A stretch of DNA of 64,000 bases, from NCBI GenBank assembly GCA_965203615.1, contig OZ241900.1, positions 3,968,001 to 4,032,000 of the forward strand, in the 5' to 3' direction. Positions 32,494 through 42,400 of the stretch are shown one piece after another. How positions within the stretch are numbered: the first letter of the stretch is position 1; the number at the start of each line of letters is the position of its first letter. The DNA is from VXNE01 sp965203615 (GTDB taxonomy: Bacteria; Pseudomonadota; Gammaproteobacteria; Pseudomonadales; Azotimanducaceae). Below the pieces are notes generated by a model, which searched no databases, was not told the origin of the DNA, and saw nothing but the letters and a program-made list of their open reading frames with translations. The position numbers were made by a program, and so were the translations under genes.

Positions 32494-35319
32494 ATGGGCC
32501 GCACGTTTCGTTCGGGCAGGCTTGGCCTGTTGTTGTCAGCAATCTCGGTTTGGACATGCGCATCCGTCCTGGCGGATGGTCGAATCGAGGGTCAGGTCTC
32601 GTCTTCTGCCGGTGGCGCCTACCTCAAGGGCGCGGTGGTTCGGATCGCCGAACTGGACCTTGAGATTGTCACTGAAGCGGATGGTCGCTTCGTATTCCCG
32701 TCCGTCCCGGCGGGCAGCTACGACTTGACGGTCAACTACATCGGGTATTCGCGCCACACTGCCGCCATCGACGTGTGGGACGATGAGACGACTTTCCACC
32801 CCGTGGCCTTCGAGAGAGTGCTTGAGGAAATGGTCGTCTATGGCAAGCAGACCGCGAGCACTGCGGCGGCGCTCAACCAGCAACGTGCGGCGGATGGCAT
32901 CGTTTCCGTCGTTTCGGCGACCGATATCGGCCAGTTTCCCGACCGGAACGTCTCGGAGGCGCTACAGCGCGTCTCCGGCGTGTTCCTGGAGCGGGACCAG
33001 GGCGAGGGGCGGTTCGTCGGCATCCGCGGCATCGACCCGAACCTCATCGTCACCACGATCAACGGTGTCAACGTGCCGGCCCCGGAAAACGACAAGCGCT
33101 CTGTGGCTCTGGACGTCATCCCGTCTGAACTGCTGTCGGCGCTGGAGGTGAGCAAGTCGATCACCCCCGACATGGACGGGGACGGCATCGGTGGCTCGGT
33201 CAACATCAAGAGCGCCTCCGCCTTCGACTCCGCCGGCCGAAAACTGAGCGCCAACCTGCACGCCAGCGCAAACCCGCTGCAGGACCAGACGAGTCCGAAG
33301 CTCGCGCTCATCTACTCAGACACCTTCGCTTTGGCAGAGGGTAAGGACGACTTCGGCATCGCGGCGGCGGTGTCCTGGTACGACCGCGACTTCGGGTCCG
33401 AGAACATTGAGACCGACGGCGGATGGTTCGACGACCTCGAGCGCGAGGACGGCGTCGAGTTCAAGGGCGCGGAAGAGATCGAACAGCGGGACTACGTGGT
33501 CAACCGGGAACGGCTCGGCATGGCCGCGAACTTCGACTATCGGCCCACCAGCGATGCACGCTGGTACCTGCGCACGCTCTACAGTGCGTTCTCCGACCAG
33601 GAATACCGCACGCGCAACGAGTTCAAGTTCGACAAGGGCGATGCGATCGAAGGGGGCGACGGAATCGCGACCTGGGCGGACGCCAACTTGCAGAAAGAAC
33701 TGAAAGATCGCTACGAAGAGCAGCAGATCCTGTCGCTCAGCGCCGGCGGCGAGCAGACATTCGACAGGTGGAATCTGCAATACCGCGTCGGCTACTCGCA
33801 AGCAAGCGAAGCCGAGCCCAATCGCCTGGATACAGTATTCGAGATCAAGGGAGTGGACATCGGTTATTCGAGCCACGGAGAGAAGCCCGCCCTGTTCATG
33901 GGCTCGGCCGCGGGCGATGCCGGCAACTACAAGCTGGACGAAATCACCATCGAGGACAACTTCACGGAAGATGTGGAGCAGAGTTTCAAGGTCGACCTGA
34001 AACGCGACTTCGACACCGAACAAATTCAGGGCTACGTGGAAGCGGGCGCCAAGTTCCGCCGCCGCGAGAAGTCCAACGACATCGATGTTCGCGTCTTCGA
34101 TGGGTTCCCCGGTGATCCGACGTTCGAGACGTTCGCACTCGGCTCGATCGACTACAGCCAGGGCGCTTTCGGGCTCGGCGTGTCGGAAGGTGCCATCGAC
34201 GGATTTATCGCAGGCAACCTGTCCGGTTTCGAACTGAACGACGACGATACGCTGGCGGCGTCCACCGGCGGCGATTACGACATGAACGAGGATGTCGACG
34301 CAGTCTTCATCAAGAACCGCCTGGACATCGACGCGCTGCGCATCGTCTACGGACTGCGCTATGAACGAACGGCGTTCGCCGCCGAAGGCTTACGGGTGGT
34401 CTACGACGACGTGAGTGCCGACGGCGACCCGGCGCCGATGCCTGTCTCCTTCGAGAACGACTACGGGAGGCTCTTGCCGAGTGCCAATCTGCGCTACGCG
34501 ATCAGCGACGACCTGCTGCTTCGCGCAGCCTTCTATCACACCATGGCGCGGCCGAAATTCGGCGACCTGGCGCCAGGCGGCGAGGTGGAGTTCGAGGACG
34601 ACGACGGCGAATACGTGCTGAAGGCCGAAGTGGGCAATCCCGATCTCGAGCCGCTGCGGGCGCAGAACTTCGACCTCTCCATCGAGTACTACCGCGAGGA
34701 TGTCGGGCTGCTGTCCGCGAGCGCCTACTACAAGACCCTGGAGGACTTCGTGGTCTTGGCGGACACCGCGAGCATCACCGACTTCACGCAGTTCGTCGGC
34801 AACAACAGGGTTGACGATGCCGAGATCATCCAGCCGATCAACGGCGACGATGCCAACCTGTTGGGTGTCGAACTCGCCTGGGTGCAACAGTTGTCCAACC
34901 TGCCGGGCCTGTTGCGGAACCTTCTCGTGAGCTCCAATGTCACGTTGACCAGCGGCGAGGCGACGATTCCTTTTCGCGACGAGAAGATCCCCATGCCGCG
35001 CCAGGCCGACTTCGTGGCCAACTTCGCCGTCGGTTACGAGAGCGATCGCCTTAGCGCACGCATAGCGTTGGCGCACAAGAGCGAGCGTCTGATCGGTCTC
35101 GAAGAACTCGACGATCCGGCGTTCGACGTTTACCAGGCCGCCCACACGCAGCTTGACCTGGGCGTGAAGTTCTTTGTCAACGGTCAGTGGGAAGTCTATT
35201 TCGACGCCAACAACCTGGGCGATGAACCGTACTACGCCTATTTCGGCGAGCCGCAGTACAACGCCCAGTACGAGACGTACGGCAGAACCTTTGCCCTGGG
35301 CATTCGTTATCAGCCGTAG
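32494..35319 (+). CDS. TonB-dependent receptor with N-terminal carboxypeptidase-regulatory-like domain
   Basis: A 941-aa outer-membrane receptor. A signal peptide (LGLLLSAISVWTCASVLA) is followed by a CarboxypepD_reg-like beta domain (IEGQVSSSAGGAYLKGAVV to NYIGYSRHTAAIDV), then EEMVVYGKQ and a plug with DRNVSEALQRVSGVFLERDQ and GIDPNLIVTTINGVNVP. The barrel ends in GRTFALGIRYQP. A CTGGAG lies 8 bases before the ATG. The N-terminal domain and plug style are those of receptors for peptides, glycans or large organics. A strong hairpin follows the gene. Confidence 0.92.
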   Translation: MGRTFRSGRLGLLLSAISVWTCASVLADGRIEGQVSSSAGGAYLKGAVVRIAELDLEIVTEADGRFVFPSVPAGSYDLTVNYIGYSRHTAAIDVWDDETTFHPVAFERVLEEMVVYGKQTASTAAALNQQRAADGIVSVVSATDIGQFPDRNVSEALQRVSGVFLERDQGEGRFVGIRGIDPNLIVTTINGVNVPAPENDKRSVALDVIPSELLSALEVSKSITPDMDGDGIGGSVNIKSASAFDSAGRKLSANLHASANPLQDQTSPKLALIYSDTFALAEGKDDFGIAAAVSWYDRDFGSENIETDGGWFDDLEREDGVEFKGAEEIEQRDYVVNRERLGMAANFDYRPTSDARWYLRTLYSAFSDQEYRTRNEFKFDKGDAIEGGDGIATWADANLQKELKDRYEEQQILSLSAGGEQTFDRWNLQYRVGYSQASEAEPNRLDTVFEIKGVDIGYSSHGEKPALFMGSAAGDAGNYKLDEITIEDNFTEDVEQSFKVDLKRDFDTEQIQGYVEAGAKFRRREKSNDIDVRVFDGFPGDPTFETFALGSIDYSQGAFGLGVSEGAIDGFIAGNLSGFELNDDDTLAASTGGDYDMNEDVDAVFIKNRLDIDALRIVYGLRYERTAFAAEGLRVVYDDVSADGDPAPMPVSFENDYGRLLPSANLRYAISDDLLLRAAFYHTMARPKFGDLAPGGEVEFEDDDGEYVLKAEVGNPDLEPLRAQNFDLSIEYYREDVGLLSASAYYKTLEDFVVLADTASITDFTQFVGNNRVDDAEIIQPINGDDANLLGVELAWVQQLSNLPGLLRNLLVSSNVTLTSGEATIPFRDEKIPMPRQADFVANFAVGYESDRLSARIALAHKSERLIGLEELDDPAFDVYQAAHTQLDLGVKFFVNGQWEVYFDANNLGDEPYYAYFGEPQYNAQYETYGRTFALGIRYQP

Positions 35320-35334
35320 TTGCGGTGTGCGGTG

Positions 35335-35353
35335 GGCCAGCGTCACGCTGGCC
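35335..35353. terminator. Bidirectional terminator-like hairpin
   Basis: GGCCAGCG (35335-35342) and CGCTGGCC (35346-35353) form a perfect 8-bp stem with a 3-base loop TCA. It sits in the 75 bases between the convergent stops of the receptor (35319) and the DUF6151-like gene (35395), so it could end transcripts from both sides. No T run follows. Confidence 0.55.
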
Positions 35354-35394
35354 TGCCTCTGGTTCGAACGCTCGGGCTTTAGGCACCGGGAACA

Positions 35395-36024
35395 TCAGGC
35401 GTTCGCGTAGGGAGGCAGTCGGGGTCGTTCTTCCTCGGTCAGGCGATGGGGCACCACGATCGGCTTGCCGGATTCATCGAAAAACGGCGTCGACCTGTAT
35501 GCGCCAGTAAGGCGCGCGCCGAGTATTCGTCGTATGCCGCCGAGCAGGAAGGGCCAGAACGATCCGGGCATGGCGTTGATGACGCTCCTGTCGCCGGTGA
35601 CGAACCGCCTGAAAGCGCGCGCCCGGATCAGACCGAGGGCCTTGTCGACCGGTACTTCCACGGCTGAAAGATCCAGGAATCCATGTATCAGACCGAGGAA
35701 GTGCATCTTGTATGAACCGGGCGTGTTGCCAATGGGGGTGCCGCAGCACGACGCATACCAGCGCAGCAGCCTGCCGTCGGTCAAGCGAACGCAGGCGAGG
35801 TGTTCCACGCCTTCCGTGATCGTCAGGCGGCTGGGTGAGACCTGGACGATCGACGTGCCGCCGTATGCGTCCAACACGGTGTCCGCTTGGCCCAGATAGT
35901 GCGCGAAGGCCTGGCAGTCGTCGCAGTAGCAGACCGCCCGAACGACCCGGGACGGCGACACCCCGCGCAAGACCCCGCGCACCGACGCGCAAGAACAACG
36001 AACGGGTATGTCGTAGGTTGCCAT
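35395..36024 (-). CDS. DUF6151/GFA-like cysteine-rich protein
   Basis: A 209-aa protein resembling DUF6151, a relative of the GFA zinc fold. Cysteines are in VRCSCASVRGVLRG, AVCYCDDCQAF and YASCCGTPIGN, positions that would bind zinc as in GFA proteins. The C-terminal half has the hydrophobic FLGLIHGFLDLSAVEVPVD and SFWPFLLGGIRRIL segments. No function is established that I know of. It is unrelated in sequence to the GFA protein at 27305 beyond the cysteine pattern. Confidence 0.75.
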   Translation of the reverse strand: MATYDIPVRCSCASVRGVLRGVSPSRVVRAVCYCDDCQAFAHYLGQADTVLDAYGGTSIVQVSPSRLTITEGVEHLACVRLTDGRLLRWYASCCGTPIGNTPGSYKMHFLGLIHGFLDLSAVEVPVDKALGLIRARAFRRFVTGDRSVINAMPGSFWPFLLGGIRRILGARLTGAYRSTPFFDESGKPIVVPHRLTEEERPRLPPYANA

Positions 36025-36145
36025 CTCGTCGGCACCGTATCACGGCCCGCCGGACCTGTCAGTAGAGCGAGGTCGAGGAGGCGCTTCAGACAGCCGGTCT
36101 CGAACACTTTGATTTCCTGCGGTAGGTTCGCGAAGGCGCGTTCGC

Positions 36146-36174
36146 TTGACCGAAGGCATCGTTAGGCGTATACG
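36146..36174 (+). promoter_or_regulatory. Putative promoter of the copper-efflux operon, likely leaderless
   Basis: TTGACC (36146-36151) and TATACG (36169-36174) are separated by exactly 17 bases. The ATG of the His-rich protein at 36182 is 8 bases past the -10, near the expected start of transcription. No Shine-Dalgarno is present. A TTG start at 36146 is possible but would lie inside the -35 element. Confidence 0.5.
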
Positions 36175-36181
36175 GCTACAC

Positions 36182-36595
36182 ATGCACTGTCGCCAAACAG
36201 TCCTGGTATCGATGCTTGCGGCTGCCGTCACGCTGGCGGGCGTCGCTTGTGCCTGCGCCGTGCCCGCGGTCGATGTAGACGGCGGCGACGCGGTTTCCGG
36301 CACCCACCATGCGCATCATGCGGACGGTCATGCCGACCATGCGATGGGCTGCGACCACGTCGAGTGTGGCGATTGCACGGCGTCTGGTGCCGTCTCGAAG
36401 CAGGACGCCCTGCGCGATCAAGAGCCGCAATTGCCGAACCTGCCGTTGGACGCGGATGGCGATCACCTGTCGGCGATGGCGTTCGCCGCCATCACGCCCC
36501 CGCCATGGCACGGTAACGTCCATCACCCGCCGCTTCCCCGGCTTTTGCGCGCGGCCGATACCGCCGTGCGCCGCTTCGACAAGCTGCTGAACTAA
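36182..36595 (+). CDS. CopL-like His/Cys-rich exported protein
   Basis: About 137 residues from the ATG at 36182. The N-terminus HCRQTVLVSMLAAAVTLAGVACACA is a signal peptide, possibly with a lipobox-like cysteine. The next part is metal-ligand rich (THHAHHADGHADHAMGCDHVECGDC), and the C-terminus has TPPPWHGNVHHPPLPR. It resembles CopL-type proteins found ahead of copper-resistance genes. It lies 119 bases before the cusC-like gene. A role in periplasmic copper or silver binding or in regulation is inferred. Confidence 0.72.
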   Translation: MHCRQTVLVSMLAAAVTLAGVACACAVPAVDVDGGDAVSGTHHAHHADGHADHAMGCDHVECGDCTASGAVSKQDALRDQEPQLPNLPLDADGDHLSAMAFAAITPPPWHGNVHHPPLPRLLRAADTAVRRFDKLLN

Positions 36596-36714
36596 GCCGC
36601 TTCCTTTCCTGGTCGCGGGCCTCCGCGACATGACCCTCGCCCGTTTGGGCGCCGGGCATCGTCCCGGTGTTCGGCCATGCGCGAGGTTTGCAACGGGTTC
36701 AAGAAAGGAAGGCG

Positions 36715-38013
36715 ATGAAAATAGTGAGAGTGGGTGCATGGCTCCTGCTGTCGGTGAGTTTGGACGCGGTGGCGCTCGACTACGCGACCAACGGCGATCC
36801 GACGCTTGCTGCCCTGGTGGCGGAAGCGCTCGAGAAGAGTCCGCTGGTTCGGGAGGCGCAATGGGACTACCGGGCGGCACACGAGCACATTCGGCAAGTG
36901 AGCGCATTGCCCGACCCCAGTTTGTCGGTGACGCGGCATCTGCGCGCCCCGGAGACGCGTGTCGGTCCTCAGGCGGGCGGCATTTCGATCAGCCAGAGGT
37001 TCCCGTGGTTCGGCAAACGGTCCGACGAGGGCAGGGTCGCCGCCAAACGGGCGGCGGCGAGCGAGGAGATGGTCGGGGCTCGGCGCGCAGAGGTGGTTCG
37101 CCAGGTCAAACTGGCCTACTACGACCTCGCGTACCTCGATCGGGCGATCGCGATCACGGCGGAAGAAGAGGAGTTGCTTCGCCACTACGAGTCGCTCGCG
37201 CAAGCCCGGTACTCCCAGGGCGTCGGCCTGCAGCAGGCTGTCGTAAAGCTGCAGGCGGAAATCACGCGCGTACGTTTCACGCGACAGGAACTGCTGCGCA
37301 AGCGGACGGATGCGGAGGCGGTGCTGAACGTGCTTCGCGACCAGCCGGTGCACGGCTCGATCCCGGCGGTTGGCCTGATCGAACGCCCGGTGGCGAATGT
37401 CGACAAAGAGGAACTGCAATGGGTCGCGCGCACGGGGAGGCCCGAGGTGAAAGCCGCTCTCCTGCGGATGGAGAGTCAGGGGGAAAGCGTCCGATTGGCC
37501 CGGCGGCAATATTGGCCGGACATCGTTGTCGGCGCGGCCTGGGGAAGCGTCGGCGATCGCCGGGATGCCATGGGAAGAATGCAGCCGCCGCCCGACAATG
37601 GCAGGGATGTGTTCAGCGTGACCGTGGGCGTCAACATTCCGCTCTTCCGATCCAGGCATGACGCGGGCGTCAAGGCGGCTTCGGCGCGCCATTCGGCCGC
37701 AAGGGAGGCCTATCGCAATGCGGTCAACGAGGTGGATGTCGCCGTGCGTTCCGCGGGTTTCGCCCTGGAGATGATCGAGGAACAGATCGCCCTGTTCAGG
37801 AGGGCGCTGCTGCCCCAGGCAGAACAGGCGCTGCACTCCACGGAGGAGGCGTACTCGACCGGCACCACCGGCGTCCTCGAGCTGCTGGACAGCGAAGAAG
37901 TGCTGCTGGACGTACGACTTGGCCTCGCTCGCCTGGAGACGGATTACATGAAGACCCTCGCCGAGATGGAACGTGCCATCGGATCGGCCTTCCCGTTGGA
38001 GGAATCGCCATGA
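36715..38013 (+). CDS. cusC: TolC-like outer-membrane channel of heavy-metal efflux
   Basis: About 432 residues from ATG 36715, which follows AAGGAAGG; the frame extends to 36667 without support. A signal peptide (VRVGAWLLLSVSLDAVA) precedes two long alpha-helical repeats of the TolC family, for example HEHIRQVSALPDPSLSV and the SISQRFPWFGKR strand typical of CusC/CzcC proteins. Its TGA overlaps the ATG of the adaptor gene. With the next two genes it forms a tripartite pump that crosses both membranes. Confidence 0.9.
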   Translation: MKIVRVGAWLLLSVSLDAVALDYATNGDPTLAALVAEALEKSPLVREAQWDYRAAHEHIRQVSALPDPSLSVTRHLRAPETRVGPQAGGISISQRFPWFGKRSDEGRVAAKRAAASEEMVGARRAEVVRQVKLAYYDLAYLDRAIAITAEEEELLRHYESLAQARYSQGVGLQQAVVKLQAEITRVRFTRQELLRKRTDAEAVLNVLRDQPVHGSIPAVGLIERPVANVDKEELQWVARTGRPEVKAALLRMESQGESVRLARRQYWPDIVVGAAWGSVGDRRDAMGRMQPPPDNGRDVFSVTVGVNIPLFRSRHDAGVKAASARHSAAREAYRNAVNEVDVAVRSAGFALEMIEEQIALFRRALLPQAEQALHSTEEAYSTGTTGVLELLDSEEVLLDVRLGLARLETDYMKTLAEMERAIGSAFPLEESP

Positions 38014-39467
38014 CGAAGTACGGAAAGCCGTTCCTGCTGTTGGCCGGCCTGGCGCTTGGCGTGGGCATGTCGGGCCTTGCCTTCTGGAATCCACTTGGTT
38101 GGGCCTTGTTGCCCACCGCTGCGCACGAGGACGATTCGAATGCGTCGCCCCAGGCATCGGAGACCCTTTATACCTGCGGCATGCACCCGGACGTGATTCG
38201 ACACGCGCCCGGAAACTGCCCGATCTGCGGCATGAAGCTGGTGCAAAAGGAGACGCAGCCGGAGGCGGACTCCCGCAGGATCCTCTATTGGCGGGCGCCC
38301 ATGGACCCGAACTATCGCTCCGACAAACCGGGCAAGTCGCCCATGGGTATGGACCTGGTGCCGGTCTACGAAGATGGAGCCGTTGCCGATGGCGGCGTCC
38401 GGGTCAGTCAGAGCTTCCTGCAGAACTTCGCTGTCCGGACGCGCACGGTGACGAGAGGCACCTTGCCCATCTCGATTCGTACCGTCGGCGTGCTGGCCCA
38501 CAACGAAGAGAAGGTCGTCTCGGTCAACACCAAGTTCGATGGCTGGATCGAGAAGGCGCACGTCAACAACGTCGGCGAAGCGGTGCGCGAGGGCGATCCG
38601 CTGTTCGATATCTACAGCCCGCAGTTGGTTACCACGCAGCGCGAATACCTCGCGGCGATGGAATACCTGGCGCGCCTTGAGCAGAGCGATGCGTATCCGG
38701 ATGCGATCGACCGTGCGCGTTCGCTGCTCGATGCGGCCCGTGAACGGTTGCGTTACTGGGACATCACCGAGAAGCAGATCGACGCCCTCGAGACTTCGGG
38801 AGAAGCCACGCGGACGGTGCGGCTGTTCTCGCCGGCCTCGGGCTTCGTGGTGGACAAGACGGGCGATGCGCTGGAGGGGATGAAGCTGACCCCGGGCATG
38901 ACCGTGCTCAAGATTGCGGATCATTCGACGCTGTGGGCCCAGGCGGAGTTCTACGAGGAAGACCAGCGGCACGTCCGCGAAGGCAGCCGGGCGACGATCG
39001 AGGTCGATGCGTTTCCGGAGCGGCGCTGGGCCGGCCGTATCCTGTTCTTCCGTTCCGCCGTGAACCAGGCCACGCGGTCGCTCACCGCCTTTATCGAAGT
39101 GGCCAACCCGGATCTGTCCTTGAGACCCATGATGTACGTCGATGTCTCGGTCTGGGCCGAGGGGGCGACGGACGCGGTGATCGTGCCCGCCGAAGCCGTG
39201 CTGCACAGCGGCGAGCGATCGGTCGTGATCGTCGCCGCCGGAGACGGCGTATTCGAGCCGCGCGAAGTCGAACTCGGATTGGCGGCCGAAGGAATGCAGG
39301 AAGTGACGGACGGCCTGGCCCCGGGCGAGGAGATCGTGGTCTCTTCCCAGTTCCTCATCGACTCGGAAAGCAATCTCAAGGCGGCGATCTCGCAGTTGTT
39401 GCGGGGCGACGAGCGGGGGTCGCCCGCGCCGGACGAAGCGATGCAAGACCATCGCCACCACCACTGA
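38010..39467 (+). CDS. cusB: RND efflux periplasmic adaptor with heavy-metal-binding domain
   Basis: This 485-aa adaptor has an N-terminal membrane segment (FLLLAGLALGVGMSGLAFW), then a heavy-metal-binding domain YTCGMHPDVIRHAPG-NCPICGMKL with paired Cys/Met/His, a second related segment WRAPMDPNYRSDKPGKSPMGMDLVP that lacks the cysteines, and the membrane-fusion core with barrel-sandwich (KVVSVNTKFDGWIEKAHV) and beta-barrel domains. It ends in a His-rich tail (MQDHRHHH). It should hand Cu(I)/Ag(I) to the pump. The start overlaps the upstream stop (ATGA). Confidence 0.92.
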   Translation: MTKYGKPFLLLAGLALGVGMSGLAFWNPLGWALLPTAAHEDDSNASPQASETLYTCGMHPDVIRHAPGNCPICGMKLVQKETQPEADSRRILYWRAPMDPNYRSDKPGKSPMGMDLVPVYEDGAVADGGVRVSQSFLQNFAVRTRTVTRGTLPISIRTVGVLAHNEEKVVSVNTKFDGWIEKAHVNNVGEAVREGDPLFDIYSPQLVTTQREYLAAMEYLARLEQSDAYPDAIDRARSLLDAARERLRYWDITEKQIDALETSGEATRTVRLFSPASGFVVDKTGDALEGMKLTPGMTVLKIADHSTLWAQAEFYEEDQRHVREGSRATIEVDAFPERRWAGRILFFRSAVNQATRSLTAFIEVANPDLSLRPMMYVDVSVWAEGATDAVIVPAEAVLHSGERSVVIVAAGDGVFEPREVELGLAAEGMQEVTDGLAPGEEIVVSSQFLIDSESNLKAAISQLLRGDERGSPAPDEAMQDHRHHH

Positions 39468-39479
39468 GGGCCTGTCGCG

Positions 39480-42400
39480 ATGTTTGAACGCATTATCGAC
39501 TGGTCGATCCAGAACCGCTTCCTGGTCGCGCTCGCGACGCTGTTTGTCGTGGCGGCCGGCGTGTATTCGCTGTTGCGCGCGCCGCTCGACGCGATCCCCG
39601 ACCTGTCCGACGTCCAGGTGATCGTGTATACGGAGTATCCGGGACAGGCGCCGCGCATCGTCGAAGACCAGGTCACGTACCCGCTGACGACGCAATTGCT
39701 CGCGGCGCCGTTCGCGAAGGTCGTCCGGGGCTACTCGTTTTTCGGCTTTTCGTTCGTCTACGTCATCTTCGAGGACGGCACGGACCTCTACTGGGCGCGA
39801 AGCCGCGTACTCGAATACCTGAACTATGTTTCCGGGAAGTTGCCTGCGGGGGTCACCCCGACCCTCGGGCCGGATGCCACGGGCGTGGGCTGGGCGTTCA
39901 TGTATGCCCTGAAGTCGGACCGCCATGACCTGGGAGAGCTGCGTTCGATCCAGGACTGGTATCTGAAGTACGCGCTGACGAGCGTCCCGGGTGTCGCCGA
40001 GGTCGCGAGCGTCGGCGGTTTCGTACGCCAGTACCAGATCACGGTGGACCCGAACCGCCTTCGCGCCTACGGCATACCCATCTCGAAGATCCGATCCGCT
40101 GTCCAGGACAGCAACAGCGATGTCGGCGGGCGTCTGCTCGAAGTGGCCGAAAAGGAGTTCATGATCCGCGGGCTCGGCTACATCGAGTCCCTCGACGATA
40201 TCCGGAAGATCGCCCTGGGCGTGGATGCGCGCGGCACGCCGATCCTGCTTCGGGACGTGGCGACCGTCAGCGTGGGCCCGGAAATGCGGCGCGGCGTCGC
40301 GGAGTGGAACGGTGAGGGCGAGACCGTCGGCGGCATCGTCGTCGTGCGCCACGGCGCAGGCACCCTGCAGGTCATCCGGGACGTGAAGGCCAAGCTGGAG
40401 GAAGTCAAACCTGGACTCCCGGAAGGCGTCGAGATCGAGGTCGCCTACGACCGCACGGCGCTGATCGAACGCACCGTCGAGAGCCTCGGCATCAGTCTCA
40501 CCCAGCAGCTCCTGATCGTCGGCCTGATCTGCCTCGTGTTCCTGTTCCACGTCAGGAGCGGTCTCGTCGCCATCATCACGCTGCCGGTCGGCGTCCTCAT
40601 GGCCTTCATCGTCATGGGGTTGCAGGGGCTCAACATCAACATCATGTCGCTCGGCGGCATAGCCGTGGCGATCGGAACGATGGTGGACGCCGGCATCGTC
40701 ATGGTGGAGAACGCCCACAGGCACCTTGCTCGAGACGGGGGAAGGAGACCGCACTGGGAGGTCATAGCGGAAGCGGCGAAGGAAGTGGGCCCGTCGCTGT
40801 TCTTCGCCCTGCTCGTGATCACCGTTTCGTTCCTGCCCGTGTTCACCCTCGAGGCCCAGGAGGGAAGGCTGTTCAAGCCGCTGGCCTTCACCAAGACCTA
40901 CGCCATGGCTGCTGCGGCGCTGCTCTCCGTGACGCTGGTTCCGGTCCTGGTCGGGTTCTGGGTTCGAGGGCGAATCTCGGTAGCCGACCGCAACCCGCTC
41001 ACGCGGGTCGCCGTGGAATTCGGATTGGTGATGTTCTCCTTCTCCTGGCTGGTGCGCCCGGCCCTCAACGCGATCTTTCGGTTCAAGTTCGTTGTCCTGG
41101 CGCTTGCCGGACTCGCCCTGGCGGGCACGGCAGTTCCCCTGTCGCGGATCGGTTCCGAATTCATGCCGACGCTATGGGAAGGCGATCTCCTGTACATGCC
41201 GACCACGCTGCCCGGCATATCCATCACGAAGGCAGCCGAACTGTTGCAGCAGACGGACCGGATCATCAGGACCTTCCCCGAGGTGGAGCAGGTCTTCGGC
41301 AAGGTCGGACGGGCGGAAACCGCCACCGATCCCGCGCCGCTGTCGATGATCGAAACGACGATCATGCTGAAACCCCGGAGCGAATGGCGCCCCGGCATGA
41401 CGCCCGAGAAGCTGACGGAGGAACTCAATGCGGCGATCCAGGTGCCGGGGCTGACGAACGCCTGGACGATGCCCATCAAGACCCGCCTGGACATGCTCTC
41501 TACGGGTATCAAGACGCCCGTGGGGATCAAGATCGCCGGCCCGGACCTGGCGGAACTGGAGCGTCTCGGCAGGGAGATAGAAGCGGTCGTTCGAGAACTG
41601 CCGGGCACCCTCGGCGCGTACGCCGAGCGCGTCATGGGCGGCAACTATCTCGACTTCAAGGTGGACAGGGATGCCATCGCCCGCTATGGCCTGACCGTCC
41701 TCGATGTACAGGAAGTGATCCAGACCGCCATCGGAGGCATGAACATCACGACAACCGTGGAAGGTCTTGAGCGGTATCCGGTGAACCTGCGCTACAGCCG
41801 TGAGCTGCGGGACGACCTTCCGGCGCTTCGCAATGTCCTCGTGCCCGCGCCATCAGGCGCCCAGATCCCCCTGGGCCGCCTGGCCAGCATGGAGTACGTC
41901 GTGGGACCGCCAAGCATCAAGAGCGAGGGCGCCAAGCCGAATGCCTGGGTCTACGTCGACATCCATGATGTGGACGTTGGCGGTTATGTCGACGCCGCAC
42001 GGGAAGCCGTCGCGGAGCGAATCGACCTGCCCGAGGGCTATACGCTGTCGTGGAGCGGGCAGTACGAGTACATGCAACGGGCCGAGCGCCGACTGGCGTT
42101 TGTCATCCCCGCGACGCTGCTGCTGATCGCGGCGATCATCTACATCAGCAGGAAGTCCGTGGCCGAGACGCTGCTCGTCCTGCTGGGTGCGCCGTTCGCA
42201 CTGACCGGCGCGATCTGGCTGCTCTACGTGCTCGACTACAACCTGAGTATCGCCGTCTGGGTCGGCATCATCGCACTGGCGGGACTCTACGCGGAGACGG
42301 CGACGGTTCTGCTCCTGTATCTCAATGTCTCGATCCAGGACTACCGGGATCGCGGTCTGCTCAATGATCGTGCCGGCCTCGTGGACGCGATCAAGGACGG

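Noticed and set aside
35355..35390. A GGTTCGAA stretch resembling a tRNA T-loop
   Set aside because: The flanking bases do not form a 5-bp T stem and no acceptor, D or anticodon arms are present.
37944..40754. A 936-codon open frame on the minus strand opposite cusB/cusA
   Set aside because: It is an antisense shadow in GC-rich coding DNA. Its amino-acid mix is Arg/Asp/His-rich with no domain, and the opposite strand has clear pump proteins.
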